A stretch of 64,000 nt of DNA, taken from assembly GCF_032118995.1 (NCBI RefSeq), contig NC_092657.1, forward strand, positions 14,026,139-14,090,138. Reading direction: 5' to 3'. Of the stretch, positions 1-11,160 are shown one piece after another; the stretch's first letter is position 1, and each line of letters starts with the position of its first letter. The position numbers and the translations under genes are program-made. The stretch is from Asterias amurensis. Its lineage: Eukaryota; Echinodermata; Asteroidea; Forcipulatida; Asteriidae. The notes below the pieces were generated by a model, which was not told where the DNA came from, did no database searches, and saw only the letters and a list, made by a program, of their open reading frames with translations.

Positions 1-1436
1 AACTGGTCCATTGGCCAAATGATTGGACTTCAAAAAGGAACACGCGAGATTATTTCCATCCAAGATGTGCATCCACCATTCAAACTACTTATTATTATAC
101 ACGGCTTTTGTTTTGATTATTTGTTGGTTCTTTGTATAACTTGCGCTTGATGTTTTAACTATTACCAAAATAGGAGCAACCATAAGTAACATACATGTAT
201 AGAGTGTAAGCCCACACAGTTTGATGACATTAGAGGTGGGACGTGTTGCCATCATAGTCTGCCAAAATAAATATTTACCGAGACGCATAACGATAATATA
301 AGTCCCCAAAACGGACTTTCTGCCACAGTATAATAACAAGCAGACACAACTAGTTAGTGCTTGCATTGTCATCAGTCAAGTGGTGTGTTGACATCATCTG
401 GCTTTATTTAAACAACACAATCAACACCAGTAGTGTTGTTAGCACAGGTGTGTACATAATAGGTAATGTGATGATCATGCGTGATGTCCATGGTCATGTG
501 ATGAAGGCTTCTGGACTGTACATGAATGTACGGAGCTCATTATCTACCACGGGTACACAAATAATTGTGAACTGTCATGTGGAGTGTTGTTTGATATAGC
601 TTTGTTGGGGGGGGGGGGGGGGGGCTAACTGCCCAAGAGTCTAAATGCAATTTTAACATTTTACTCGCCGTTCCCTAATCGGTTTTTGTTACACAAAGGT
701 TAGTTTGATATTATTAAACTAATTTGTTCATCAACAGATTGGTCAAGAGTTTCATTTTTTATTTTATAGGAGAGTGATTAGAAACAAGTATTTGTCAAGA
801 TGACGTTGCCTTTTTGTTTTATTTATTTGTAAACTGCCCCTTAATGTTTTTTTTTTGTTGGTTAATAACATCAACATCATAAGGAAAATGTATGAATTAT
901 TTAGTTTAGTAATGTTTGTAGTAACACAATACAACTATAATTCAAAATTGAGTCGCGTTCTGAAAGGAAACATGGGTTTCAACTCGAAGTTTCAATCAGA
1001 ATGCTCTGATCGTCTTCTAATCGAAACGTCTAGTTTCAAATCCTTCAAATTTATTATTAAATCATTAGCTATCAAAATTGATTTTGTTCACCATTATTTG
1101 TAGAATCATATTCGAACAATTGCAATGGTTACAACAGGCCACCTTAGATTGAGAAACGACCCTTGGAGTTTGTACCCTTGAACGCTATTAATACGGATGG
1201 GTTTTTCCAGTTGTGTGAAACTAGTGCAATTTTAATCAGTGATTATTTGGAATTATGGTTATGAAAGAAGTGAATTGTTTGTGAAGACCTACCTGTTAAC
1301 GTTTCTTTTTTGGTCGAGCAGAATTCCTTTTTGGTGCCATCAATCAGCCAATTCCGAAAGTTCAGCAAAGAAATCCAGCTGTACGCAGTAAGTATTGAGT
1401 CAAAAAAACGTCTACAACTTAAGGTAAATCTCTATG
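1..1436. repeat. Duplicated block A, copy 1 (partner at 21284-22747)
   Basis: The block matches 21284-22747 almost base for base over long stretches, starting with the shared aactggtccattggcc and ending with the shared tctacaacttaaggtaa. A more diverged relative is at 28440-29950. It holds no convincing gene; the short open frames are not conserved between copies. Its last 200 bases contain a leader-exon-like stretch ending in a good splice donor (GCA|GTAAGTATT near 1388), which recurs elsewhere in the window. The copy probably continues to the left of the window. Confidence 0.85.
607..624. repeat. G homopolymer
   Basis: A run of about 18 G. The matching place in the second A copy (about 21910) has only tgtggagggg, so the run expanded after duplication or is an assembly artefact. 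Confidence 0.8.
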
Positions 1437-2205
1437 TACACAATGGCCTATATCAGATTTGAGGCATTGTATGGTATTGTTTCAATATATAATTGATTTT
1501 CCGTAAACAGTTTCTGCAAATCGTATAATTTGGATTTCGGGAGACTTCTTAATCGTGCTCGTTTTATATATTATTACACGACCACGAGTAGATTTGGTGG
1601 AGTTCAGGAGACTTTTCTATCGTACTCTTTTGGTAAACTGTCTTGCTCTATATATTACATTACCACGGAGTAGACTGTCTTCGAATTCGATCCAACACGG
1701 AAAGCAGTAGTCGCAGCCGATTCCATACACATTCCGCCTAGCTGTTTGTTAAAGGGACACATCAGCTCACCGTTTACGCAGTTAAGTGGTGTTTAATCAT
1801 AAATCAAATTTGTTTAGATGGTTGCTTATAAAAAAATCATCAACATATCACGTAATTGGCAAAACATGATTAAAAAACGCAAAGCGGTAAAATAGCCAGC
1901 GTAAACGCTTTTCCAGCCGTTGCAACTGCCAAATCTTCGTGACATTGTCGCGCAATGTTGTGAGTAGACTGGTGCTTTGTTTAAATCAACGTTTTACTAT
2001 GACGCAGCATAATGATCCAGCCTACTTATGCATGTGTTATTGTATTATAAACAACCGACATAAGTACACGCATCAGGTCAATCCAAAACAGGGTGGTACA
2101 ATGACAAGTAAATAAAGCATTCATGACACTAATAAACTAGGCATACTACTGAATTGCCATGATGCAGTTTGGAATGCGATCGTGGCTATGCTCCCGACGT
2201 GCAAG
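1437..2205. other. Non-coding stretch; part has an inverted copy at 26430-26745
   Basis: No gene seen. Bases about 1921-2160 read as the reverse complement of about 26520-26745, for example cgacaatgtcacgaagattt on the other strand. The rest has no match that I can see. Confidence 0.6.
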
Positions 2206-2207
2206 GG

Positions 2208-2415
2208 CCCTATTTAATAAAGCCTGTATTAGCACAACAATTTGCTCAGCACAAAATAGTATTGCTTAGCAGAATCTGGTTACCAGCCCAATTTTACTTA
2301 AATTAATTTTAAATGTTGTGGACTTGTGGCTGGTGCCGGACAACTTTTTGCCTAGTAAAGTTGTTTTTTGTTAGTCGGCATTTTCTGCTAAACAGCAGAA
2401 ACTGGTGAGCCCTGG
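2208..2415 (+). mobile_element. Short non-autonomous DNA element, family 'GGGCCC...CTGGTGAGCCC'
   Basis: A roughly 200-bp unit that starts gggccctatttaataaagcc and ends ctggtgagccctgg. It has TGCTNAGCA-type inner palindromes and the marker gacttgtggctggtgcc. A second copy lies inverted at 26215-26405, and a partial one at 22770-22808. No coding capacity. I recall such units as abundant in asteroid sequence, but the superfamily is unknown. Confidence 0.55.
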
Positions 2416-2471
2416 TATTAATATTGTAACGTCGGTTGATTGAAACAACGTTTTAATTCTGAGTTATTTCT

Positions 2472-3420
2472 TTATTGTTCCACTTCTCTGCTATCTTCGG
2501 GAGCATCAGTGACCTTACCGGCATAACCTTTCTCTATTAGTGAGCTCATGAAGGTCACATAGTCTTGATTGAACGTCGGGTTGTGTCTTAGCTTCTTCTT
2601 AAGGGACATCAGACGGTCCATGGCATGAAATCTGTTGTCCTCAAGCTTGCATGCTGGTTCGCGAAAGGGCAAGTCACACTGGTAGTGGTTTCCCACCAAC
2701 TTCAGAGTTGTTCCAATAATTTCTTCAAATTGCTTATCTTCAACGGAAGGTTCCTTCTTACTGTCAACCAGGCGCTCTGGAAAGTCCTTGTCTATGGATG
2801 CTGTCACCATGTTCTCCAACCTCTGAAGTTGTCCTGCTTCTTCTCTGGCTAGTTGCTGGTTGGAAATGTGGCAGGGCTCTTCCCTACCTCTGACCATGCC
2901 CCATATGATCCATCCAAGCACTGATCTGGCTCCATGGGGCTCGTTTTCTTGTCCTGTTCTCAGTTATTGTGGCGTATAGGCAGCTGGGACGTTATTGACA
3001 TATTAGCATCCCCACATCGGCCTGAATTACAGGAAGTTCAATCTCTCTTAGGTGCTCGTACCTATCAATGTCCTCTTGGGTTGGCATAAGATCTCTGGTG
3101 ACAGGCATCTTGGGTTTAGTGTAGACCAAAGGAAGCTCGACGGTTGAACCATTGTCAAGTACACACACCGCCAGTTAGTCCAAGCTGCTGGGCAAGGTTA
3201 TCGGTACAAAAGGTTACGCTGCTGCCGGGGTCAAGGAATGCCTAGGTCTCCACTGTGGTATGGGTGGTTGGGGATCTGACTCTTACTGGTATGACTGCCA
3301 TGGTGCAAAGACCTGCTCCGGCTCCCATTTGGGATTTGGCCCTGTCCGTGCCTCAGGACATGTTAGTGGAACAGGTGATCTCCTGGTCAGTGGTCTTGGG
3401 GTGTCGAGCCGTGGGGAGTC
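2472..3420 (-). mobile_element. Fossil of a BEL/Pao LTR retrotransposon (pol fragment)
   Basis: On the minus strand the conceptual protein carries a BEL/Pao-type stretch between protease and the start of reverse transcriptase: a region like LPLVYTKPKMPV upstream, then a segment like DRLMSLKKKLRHNPTFNQDY followed by MSSLIEKGYAGKV, which in this family sits just before the RT core. The longest open piece is 2472-2921. No LTRs, gag or integrase are visible. It is a broken internal fragment with several breaks, so it looks old. It sits where a TRIM gene would be expected in the first A-B-C unit. Confidence 0.7.
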
Positions 3421-3989
3421 TTATAGTTAATCTTCGTGAATCTCAAAAATTCAAATAATCTGCCACTTGTACAAAACGTTACGATCACAACGTACCACCA
3501 ATCGTTTAGTACAAATCTAGTGTTCTATTTTAAATGCTTCTTCGCTTTGGCGGTTAAATTAATTGGGTTGTTTTTGTTTCATCCCATTTACTTCTTAAAT
3601 ACGTTTTAGTAAAACCATTAACCTACAAAGTACCAATAGTGTCCACTGCCTTTAAATGAATTTTGGAGTTGTATTATTACGGGTATACTTTTGAATGTTT
3701 TTACTCAGTCGATTATCAATGTAAATGGAGCATTCCTTTTGTGTTTAACCTTAACCAAATATTTACCACCATTGTGTTGTTGGCAGATTATGTTGCTGTT
3801 TACCGTTATACAATTATTAATCTTTAATTAACTTGTGTAAATTAAAGCTTTTGTAAATATTGCTTAAAAATGAGGCTTACGAAAAAATTAGCAGGATATA
3901 AGTCTTATATTAAGCAAGTGACATGGTGTTCTGCTTGCCACAGTTTAGTCCGGTAAGCATTTTTCGTTTGGCTTTGCTACTTTAAATAA

Positions 3990-4156
3990 GGGAATAAAAG
4001 GGTAGCGATGAGTTTTTTAAACTGCCGTTCACAACCGGCAGGGTCCTGGCAGTGCGATAAAGGCACAAGCCTAATGTGAGGGCCTTTATCGCACTGCCAT
4101 GACCCTGCAATGTTTTAAACGCCAGTTAAAGAACGAGTCACTACTCTTCCATTCCC
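3990..4156. mobile_element. GGGAATAAAAG hairpin MITE, copy 1
   Basis: Near-palindromic element with ends gggaataaaagggtagcga and, inverted, actcttccattccc. The inner arms contain GTGCGATAAAGGC and GCCTTTATCGCAC. The position is shared with the element at 18203, so the insertion predates duplication of block C. Confidence 0.75.
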
Positions 4157-4479
4157 ATTCATAGATGTCTTTCTGGTTAAAAGGCGTAATAAAGTAGTAG
4201 TATGCATCCTCTTATTCGTGGACCAAAATTGCACGACGAGATCGATCACCACTGAAAACGAAGTTGTGAACTAAACGTATCCAAAAAAACAACGGTTATA
4301 AACAGCTCCAGCTAGTTGTTATCAACCGTTTAAACACACCCACGTGACGCGCTCTCCACCAATCGGAATAGCGAAATTGTCTGAGGTATTTATGAATGGT
4401 TAATAATAACCGCACACATTTACCTTGCTGTATCAGTTGCTGCTTTTTAACTCACCATTACCCATTTATGATATATTAA

Positions 4480-4612
4480 GGGAATAAAAGGGTAGCCACT
4501 CGTTACCGTGTGATAAAGGCCCAAGCCGAAGGCGAGGGCCTTTATCACACGACAACGACCATGCAAGGTTTTAAACGGCCGGTAAAGAACGAGTCACTAG
4601 TCTTGTATTCCC
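4480..4612. mobile_element. GGGAATAAAAG hairpin MITE, copy 2
   Basis: Same family, with arms GTGTGATAAAGGCCC and GGGCCTTTATCACAC around a short GC-rich loop and ends gggaataaaag / cttgtattccc. It is orthologous in position to 18736-18911. Confidence 0.75.
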
Positions 4613-5948
4613 ATGCATAAATGCCTTGGTGGTTAAAAGGCGTACTAAAGTAAGAAACTCTGTAAAACTTATCCGTTACCGACGTGCTTAAGCTATGTAT
4701 GTACATGTACGACGTCCGTGTGTTGCATTGTTATGACTGAGACGCCTACTTCCGACAGTTTCCGGTTCTGTTCGTGCGCGTAAGAGTCTTCGGCAAAACG
4801 TTCTCGTTTTCCTTTCACACACAGCACGGCAAACTCAACAAAGGCGCCCGCATCGCCGTAACAAGAAACGCCTTGCACCAAGACTAACGTGGAGTATCCG
4901 CTCACAACCGGTTATAAACGCTGGTCATTATCAAAAGTTTAAACACCCCCACGTGACGCGCTCTCCACCAACAGGGATAGCGAAACTGTTTGAGGTATTT
5001 ATGAATGTTTATTAATTGAAGTAACTGGTGGTATTATTCCTTAAAAAGTTTAAAACAAGTTTGCGTACAGTTTTAACTTCAGATATTTAATTTAAAACAA
5101 TGAGAACTAAAGGGTTCCACCTTCAGACGTATTTAAATGACTTAAACCACACACTTTCAGCTTCAATTTGTAATAAAAGCAAACATTAATGTATACAAAT
5201 GTAAGCATCAACCCCCCAAAAAAAATTGTAAACTGCTCATTTGAGTAATCTGGGATGTTTTGATTGTTAATACATTGTTTAACCAGAAAGTTAAAAATAA
5301 TGTAAGCTGTTGAGTGACGCTGGCCGAATTTTGATTTTTTTTTTCCCGCGTCAACTTTATATTATTCTTTATGTAATTGTGTAGAAGGTAAACATTAACA
5401 AGATTCAAAAGCTACCGTATTTTGTTTTCTTCTTCTACAGTTGTGTTAAGATTTACCCTTTTACTAAACAAAAACATCCAGATAATTTAGCAAAACTAAA
5501 ATCATTAACTCTCACCGGGGTGGCGGGATTGGGGGGCGAGGCGCTGCTGGAGCTAAAAGTACTGCCGACAATATTGTGAATGTTGTGCTCAGCAGCTCAG
5601 CTACGCTTTGATCAAAAAGTAGCTTTATGCATTTCGGTCCAGATCAATAGAGGGCGCTCGCTTGCGCAGTAACTGAGTTATAGTTTGTATTTACATGCAC
5701 AGCCAGATATGCCTGCCTGTTTAGATCATTGTGATAGAGTAAACCTTTGGTATTTGAAACCGTTGGATTGGATTAAATATTATATAAATATAAATGTATA
5801 CAATTAAACTAACCTGTTGAAATTGCATGGCAAAAGGTATCACAGTTTTGAGAAATCGCCGGAAGTCCGGCGCAATGTCCAAGCAGGAAAAACAAAACTA
5901 ATTTTGTTTATACTTCTCAGATTCAACCATTGGGCCTATAGGGTTTAA

Positions 5949-7623
5949 AGCTATTTTACAATTTCGGTAAACAGTATTGTCCAAGTCCCACACTTCGTGT
6001 ATCACAACTTATATTATAAAAAACAAACCTGTGAAAATGTCACAGTACAAATAATCATGGGAATTATACAACTAATAGACAATTGCACTAAGTGAGAAAG
6101 ATAGCAGATGAAATCAGTATGGAGGCAACATCTTAAAGCCGAGGATTGTAGTGAAGTGTCTTACAAGAACAAACCAAAACAAGAACAAACTCGAACCCTT
6201 GCTTCCCCTTTCCGTATACACCCAATTCCTCATTTTTTTTAAAACCAAATATTGTATGTTACGAAACGCTGAACCGCCATGTTCTGCTGGCTGCCGGGCA
6301 AGATACGGACGAGTTACTATCACATTATGGTTTATATATGGTTTATTTTTTTGTTTTGTTTCCTGGTTTGCTGGCACCAATTGTTGTAGGTTAGTCTTTT
6401 TAAATTGTGGTTTATGGTATTTTTGCTCTTTTACTTTGGTGGTTGGTTTTATAAAGTTGTTTGTATGTTGTCTCCCCGTACTTGTAGGATGATTGTGAGT
6501 ATCGGGTCACTGTGTAATACTTGTCCCGTTTATCTTTGTTAGTCTTTCTTTTCTATTTCACAAAATGTTGATGTTTTATAGTTGATGCACACTGTAAAAC
6601 AATGTTCATGTATTTAAAGGCAGTGGACACTATTGGTAATTACTCAAAATAATTTCTAGCATAAAACCTTTCTTGGTGACAAGTAATGGGGAGAGGTTGG
6701 TGGTATAAAACATTGTTAGAAACAGCTCCCTCTGAAGTGCCATAGTTTTGGAGAAAGAAGTAATTTTCCAGGAATTTGATTTCGAGACCTCAAGTTTAGA
6801 ACTTGAGGTATCGAAATCAACCATCTAAACGCACACAACTTCGTGTGACAAGGGTGTTTTCTTCTTTCTTTATTATCTCGCAACTTTGATGACCGATTGA
6901 GCTCAAATTTGCACAGGTTTGTTAATGTATGCATATGTTGAGATACACGAACTTTGAAGGCTAGTCTTTGACAATTACCAATAGTGTCCACTGCGCCTTT
7001 AACGTGATGTCTGTAATAAAATGAATTGAGTTAGATTTAATTGAATTGAATTTAACTGAATTTAATTTAGTTGAATCGAATTGAAGTACAATTATTTGGA
7101 TCAAATTTAATTGAGGTCAACAGCATACTTGAGATTAGAGTTCATTTATTTGTAGTCCCGTCGCGCGCCTAACGTCATCAAACTTTACCGCAGCTAAAGT
7201 GGCAGGAGATTCCGTCCCCTGGAGATTCGGTCCATCTATAAATATTGCAAACTGTGTCCAAACTACTTCATATAGCGCCCACTTTCGGAACAGACACACA
7301 AATAAAAGTTCACACAGATTTACAAATAAATTACAGGGTTTACAGAGGGTAATGGTGAAAGAGTTCTCTCAAAATATTATTCCATTAACTTATTTACTAT
7401 TTGAGAAAACATTAAAACATTTATCAATTCTCGATATCGAGAATTAAGGATGTATTGACACGGCGAAACGTGCGGAAACAAGGCTGGGTTTTCCCGTCAT
7501 TTTCTCCCGACTCCGTTGACCGATTCAGCCTAAATTTTCACAGGTTTGTTAGTGTATATAAAACTTTTGATACACGAAGTGTGGGCCTTTAGACAATACT
7601 TTTTACCGAAAGTGTCAAATGGC
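5949..7623. mobile_element. 1.7-kb TTAA-flanked element with about 100-bp inverted ends
   Basis: The left end (TTAA at 5945-5948, then AGCTATTTTACAATTTCGG) and the reverse complement of the right end (AGCCATTTGACACTTTCGG, TTAA at 7624-7627) stay similar for about 100 bp, through cacacttcgtgtatca and acaaacctgtgaaaat. Block C0 ends just before it. It has no open frame of transposase size, so it is non-autonomous. The TTAA sites and ends suggest a Kolobok/T2 or piggyBac-like mobiliser; the T2-type call is inference. It contains a nested MITE at 6618-6998. Confidence 0.6.
6618..6998. mobile_element. TTAA MITE (AGGCAGTGGACAC family), full copy 1
   Basis: Flanked by TTAA at 6614-6617 and 6999-7002. 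The ends are AGGCAGTGGACACTATTGG and its inverse. A central palindrome, TTTCGAGACCTCA with its complement, is at 6778-6815. The full length of about 380 bp and both target duplications are kept. Nested inside 5949-7623. Confidence 0.85.
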
Positions 7624-7848
7624 TTAAGCTCCCAAATCGGGGACGGAATCTCATTAGATGTTATTGTAATTACGATATACGTATAATAATGCTCCTCTCG
7701 TACGTGAACGGGCTTGAATGGAGGCTAGAACTCAACGATCAAAATTCCATAAACACATCCGTTGAACCCATCATACAGCGCGATACAATCGCAACGCCGG
7801 GTTGCAATGCATCATTATACGCATTACCAATCATTGCACCTTTCAACT

Positions 7849-9840
7849 AAAGCCCTTTTCACACTACAGAACCATTTCCCGGGAAATAAACTCCCGGGAA
7901 AATCCCGGGAGTTTTTAACCCCACTGCCAACCCAGCAACCGTTCTCACTATCCCAATTTGATAACTCCCGGGAGTACTATTTCCCAGGAATATGCACGGT
8001 CGTTTCACACTTACGATCAAACCCCAGGAAACGTGGTAAACAAGGTCAGCCCATGCGGAAGTTACAATGTTTGTGGACGGAAGTCCGTTCCCACAATGCC
8101 ACGCGCCGGCTGCAAAATCCTTGCCACATGCGACCCAAAATGGCTGCACTTTAATTGTGTATTTACGTGTTGTTATACCAATATATGGTGTGATTACGGC
8201 TGAAAAGAAGTCTTGCAGTTCGGGGAAGACGTCGCTGGCGTCTTTTCAGGAGAAGACGATTGCTGGGACAGTGTTTTAAAGACATGCGGTATAACAATCG
8301 GATGGAATTTGTCGTGCGATTGACGGGTTTCATGGCACTTGCTGGAAGTATTTATTGGTCAAAGGTCAATCTGGTCTACCATGAGCAGCCACTGGTGGGA
8401 GCAAGTTGCTATTAGAAAAAACGAAAGGGAGCTTTCCATCTGCGACAGCTTTTTTTTTCTTTTGAGAACTGTAATTGAATGGACTTTTGTGTCCGTGTTT
8501 TACCCAGAGGTTTTGTGTTGGCGTTCATCTCAATTTTTGCCTGTTCACACTATAGTTATTTCCCGGGAAATTCCCGGGAACTTTCGGTTGATCTGTTCAC
8601 ACTACAAAAATACTCCCGGGAAATGACGTTTTCCCAGGAAATAATTAACCCTGCTCAGGGGCAGGGTTAAGGGAATCAACCATGGGGTAAGGCCTAGAAA
8701 TTTTCTGAATGGCATTTTCGAAGGATTGCATAATAATGTCCATGATGTTAGGGCCAAGATAATTAAAGGTTTTATAGAAAAAATATTAGTCGATTTTGCA
8801 CAATCTGACAATAGCAGTAGAAAGAAAAAGAAGCATTCTTCCCTCCCAACATCAACAGTTTTCCCATCGTGCAAAGAAAGAACACGGAAATAGGCTTTAG
8901 CCCTATATTGGCTAGCATTTTTTCATGGCTTCATAAAGACTTTTAAATGTATGTTTCTTTTAAACAATTTTTTTTGCAGGAGAACACTTAATATTTAGAC
9001 CTTGAAAAACAAAACTATTATCCTACCGACCTATAGTCTTTTCCGCAAGGTTTTCAGTTTTTATCTGCAATGGGCAGGGGTCCGTTAATATCCAGCTTCA
9101 CGCAGGCAGAAAACTTTTCCGTTTCTTGTATGCCCATCTAGCTGTTTTTGGACTGCATCGTCGGCCAAAAATGCAACTAGTTTCAAAATGTTATCATCAC
9201 TCTATCGTTCACTTCTACCCAACGTAAGAAATTGAGCAACAGATTGAACTAAAATATTTACTACCAAGTGGTAGACAGCAATGTTGATCGAAGAACTCAA
9301 ATCTGACTCTGGACAACAAAAGTCCATCAACGGCCAAGTATACATGCATTAAGAAATACCACACACACATGGCGTGTGTACGAGAAGGAAGCTTGTTCAC
9401 GCCAACTATTCTGTTCCTATTCCATTCACGTGGTCAATTTTTTAATTCATATATTTATTTGTAAATTACAGATGTAATTCACTTTTATTTTCGTACTTAA
9501 TATGAACACTTTCAGAAGGAGAAAACAAAAAAGGGCTATTGTTATCACGCGAATTATTTGGCGCGCTATTTTTGACGTCTGTGACCTTTAGAGATTAATT
9601 ACGTCTCAACACAGTAGAAACAAAAGGTGGGGTAAGTGAAACCCGCTTTCGTTCTCACTAGCTGTTTTTCCCGGGAGAAACGTTTTTCCCCGGGGTTAAC
9701 TCCTTTAACCCTACTCCTTAACTGGGTAAATTATTTCCCGGGAAAATGTTACTTCCCGGGAAATGTTTTGTAGTGTGAACAGATCGACTAACATTTCCCG
9801 GGAATTTCCCGGGAAATACCTGTAGTGTGAAAAGGGCTTA
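7849..9840. mobile_element. CCCGGG-rich, probably PIF/Harbinger-like non-autonomous element
   Basis: The inverted ends AGCCCTTTTCACACTACAG (left, near 7851) and CTGTAGTGTGAAAAGGGCT (right, near 9821) are flanked by TAA on both sides, which fits a 3-bp TWA target duplication. About twelve copies of a CCCGGG-centred palindrome (TTTCCCGGGAAA and variants) lie in both sub-terminal regions and at 8560-8620. The internal ttcacactata block at 8536 suggests one element inside another. No transposase frame is seen. The superfamily is inferred from TSD length only. Confidence 0.6.
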
Positions 9841-9889
9841 AGTGTGGGTTTTCCCCGCTGTGTGCAACTGCCAATTTACCGATCATTAA

Positions 9890-10230
9890 AGGCAGTGGAC
9901 ACTATTGGTAATTGTCAAAGACTAACCTTCATAGTTAGTATATCTCAACATATGCATAAAATAACAAACCCGTGAAAATTTGAGCTCAATCGGTCATCGA
10001 ACTTGCGAGATAATAATGAAAGACAAAAACACCATTGTCACATGAAGTTGTGTGCGTTTAGATGGTTGATTTCGAGACATCAAGTTCTAAATCTGAGGTC
10101 TCGAAATGAAATTCGTGGAGAGCTGATTGTCACAATGTTTTATACCATCAACCTCTCCCCATTACTACTCACCAAGTGAGGTTTTGTGCTAATAATTATT
10201 TTGAGTAATTACCAATAGTGTTCACTGCCT
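9890..10230. mobile_element. TTAA MITE (AGGCAGTGGACAC family), full copy 2
   Basis: TTAA at 9886-9889 and 10231-10234, ends AGGCAGTGGACACTATTGG and its inverse, and an imperfect central palindrome at about 10070-10110. It is in the opposite orientation to copy 1, judged by the inner sequence. Confidence 0.85.
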
Positions 10231-10264
10231 TTAAACTTTACCTGCTTAGTATGCGGTAGTTGGT

Positions 10265-10474
10265 TTGTATATGGGTTTTTCCAGTTGTGTGAAACTACCA
10301 TTGGGTATGCAGCTGCAGATACATGTACTGTACTTTCATACGCAGAAGTCGGGTTTGAGGCAGACACGTTTTGTGTGCTATTTCAACGTTGTTTGTCGTT
10401 AAGAATCCAATATTTTTACCGGCTATCAGCCACTTCCAACAGTTCAGCAAAGATCATCAACTCTATGCAGTGAG
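10265..10474 (+). other. Leader-exon-like block (A family), donor at about 10471
   Basis: The stretch gggtttttccagttgtgtga through gccacttccaac and cagcaaagatcatc ends tatgcaGTGAGTAA, a good splice donor. The same order appears at about 1200-1390, 22535-22710 and 29700-29900. It may be a non-coding first exon of the TRIM gene at 15303, but no transcript evidence is available. Confidence 0.35.
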
Positions 10475-10654
10475 TAATTAACATATATAACATATATAAC
10501 ACCAGGTAGGACTTCGTTTTCACTAGGGTCTATGATGCCGTCTTAAATACGAACATGTTCAAGTTTAATACATGACAGCACTGGGAATAACATTAGCGCA
10601 GATTGAACCAAATTGGCCATCTCCTGTGTTAATTTTTGTTAACTAAACCGACAA

Positions 10655-10715
10655 TTGTTGCCGGCTATCAGCCACTTCCTGAAGTTTGCAAATAGGACCA
10701 ACTGTACGCAGTGAG
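10655..10715 (+). other. Second leader-exon-like block, donor at about 10710
   Basis: It repeats ccggctatcagccacttcc, then gtacgcaGTGAGTAA. It lies about 240 bp after the previous block, and gactttgttttcactagggt follows both, so this is a small local duplication. Confidence 0.35.
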
Positions 10716-10945
10716 TAAAGTGTGTACTAGCACTAGGTAAGACTTTGTTTTCACTAGGGTCTTTGCTATCTTATTCGAACATGATCGGGTGTACATGACA
10801 CAACTGGAAATAACATAGGCCTAAGCGCAGATTGAGCCAGAAATGTGCCATCTCCTGTGTTAAAAAAAGGTTAATTCAATTTGTTGGCCAATATTTTAGC
10901 CAGACTATTTGAACGGGTTACTGCCAATTGAGTGTATTCCTTAAA

Positions 10946-11160
10946 GGAACTGTACACCTTTGGTAATTGTCAAAGGTCAGTTTTCTCATTTGGTGTATCT
11001 CAACATGCATAAAAAACCTGTGTAAATTTGAACTCAAATGGGCGTCGAAGTAGTGAGATAATAATGTATAGAAAAAGACCATTGTCCAACAAATGTTGTA
11101 TGCCTTCAGATGCTTGAATTCGAGACCTCAGTTGAGGTCTCGAATTTAATTCAAATAATT
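10946..11160. mobile_element. Truncated TTAA MITE, subfamily 2
   Basis: Starts at ttaaaggaactgtacacctt with the family's inner marker gtgtatctcaacatgcata and a short central palindrome (cgagacctcag/ctgaggtctcg) near 11122. The far end is missing. Closest to the copy at 56344. Confidence 0.65.

Larger units (their letters stand above)
3421..5940. repeat. Duplicated block C, copy 0 (3' flank of a TRIM unit, gene absent)
   Basis: It matches 17325-20130 and, more weakly, 34730-36300, including cttatagttaatctt at the start, the two hairpin elements, and the stretch around atagagggcgc. In the other two copies this block follows a TRIM-NHL gene directly. Here the upstream neighbour is the BEL/Pao fossil. 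The 25-base tail of a TTAA MITE (accaatagtgtccactgcc, near 3631) survives at the same place as fuller copies in blocks C1 and C2. No gene seen. Confidence 0.8.

Noticed and set aside
3255-3458. Plus-strand frame of 67 codons
   Set aside because: It overlaps the minus-strand BEL/Pao fossil and the start of block C; no independent support.
6151-6492. 113-codon open frame on the + strand with a hydrophobic tail
   Set aside because: It lies inside the non-coding TTAA element, has low-complexity Phe/Leu-rich translation and no family motif.
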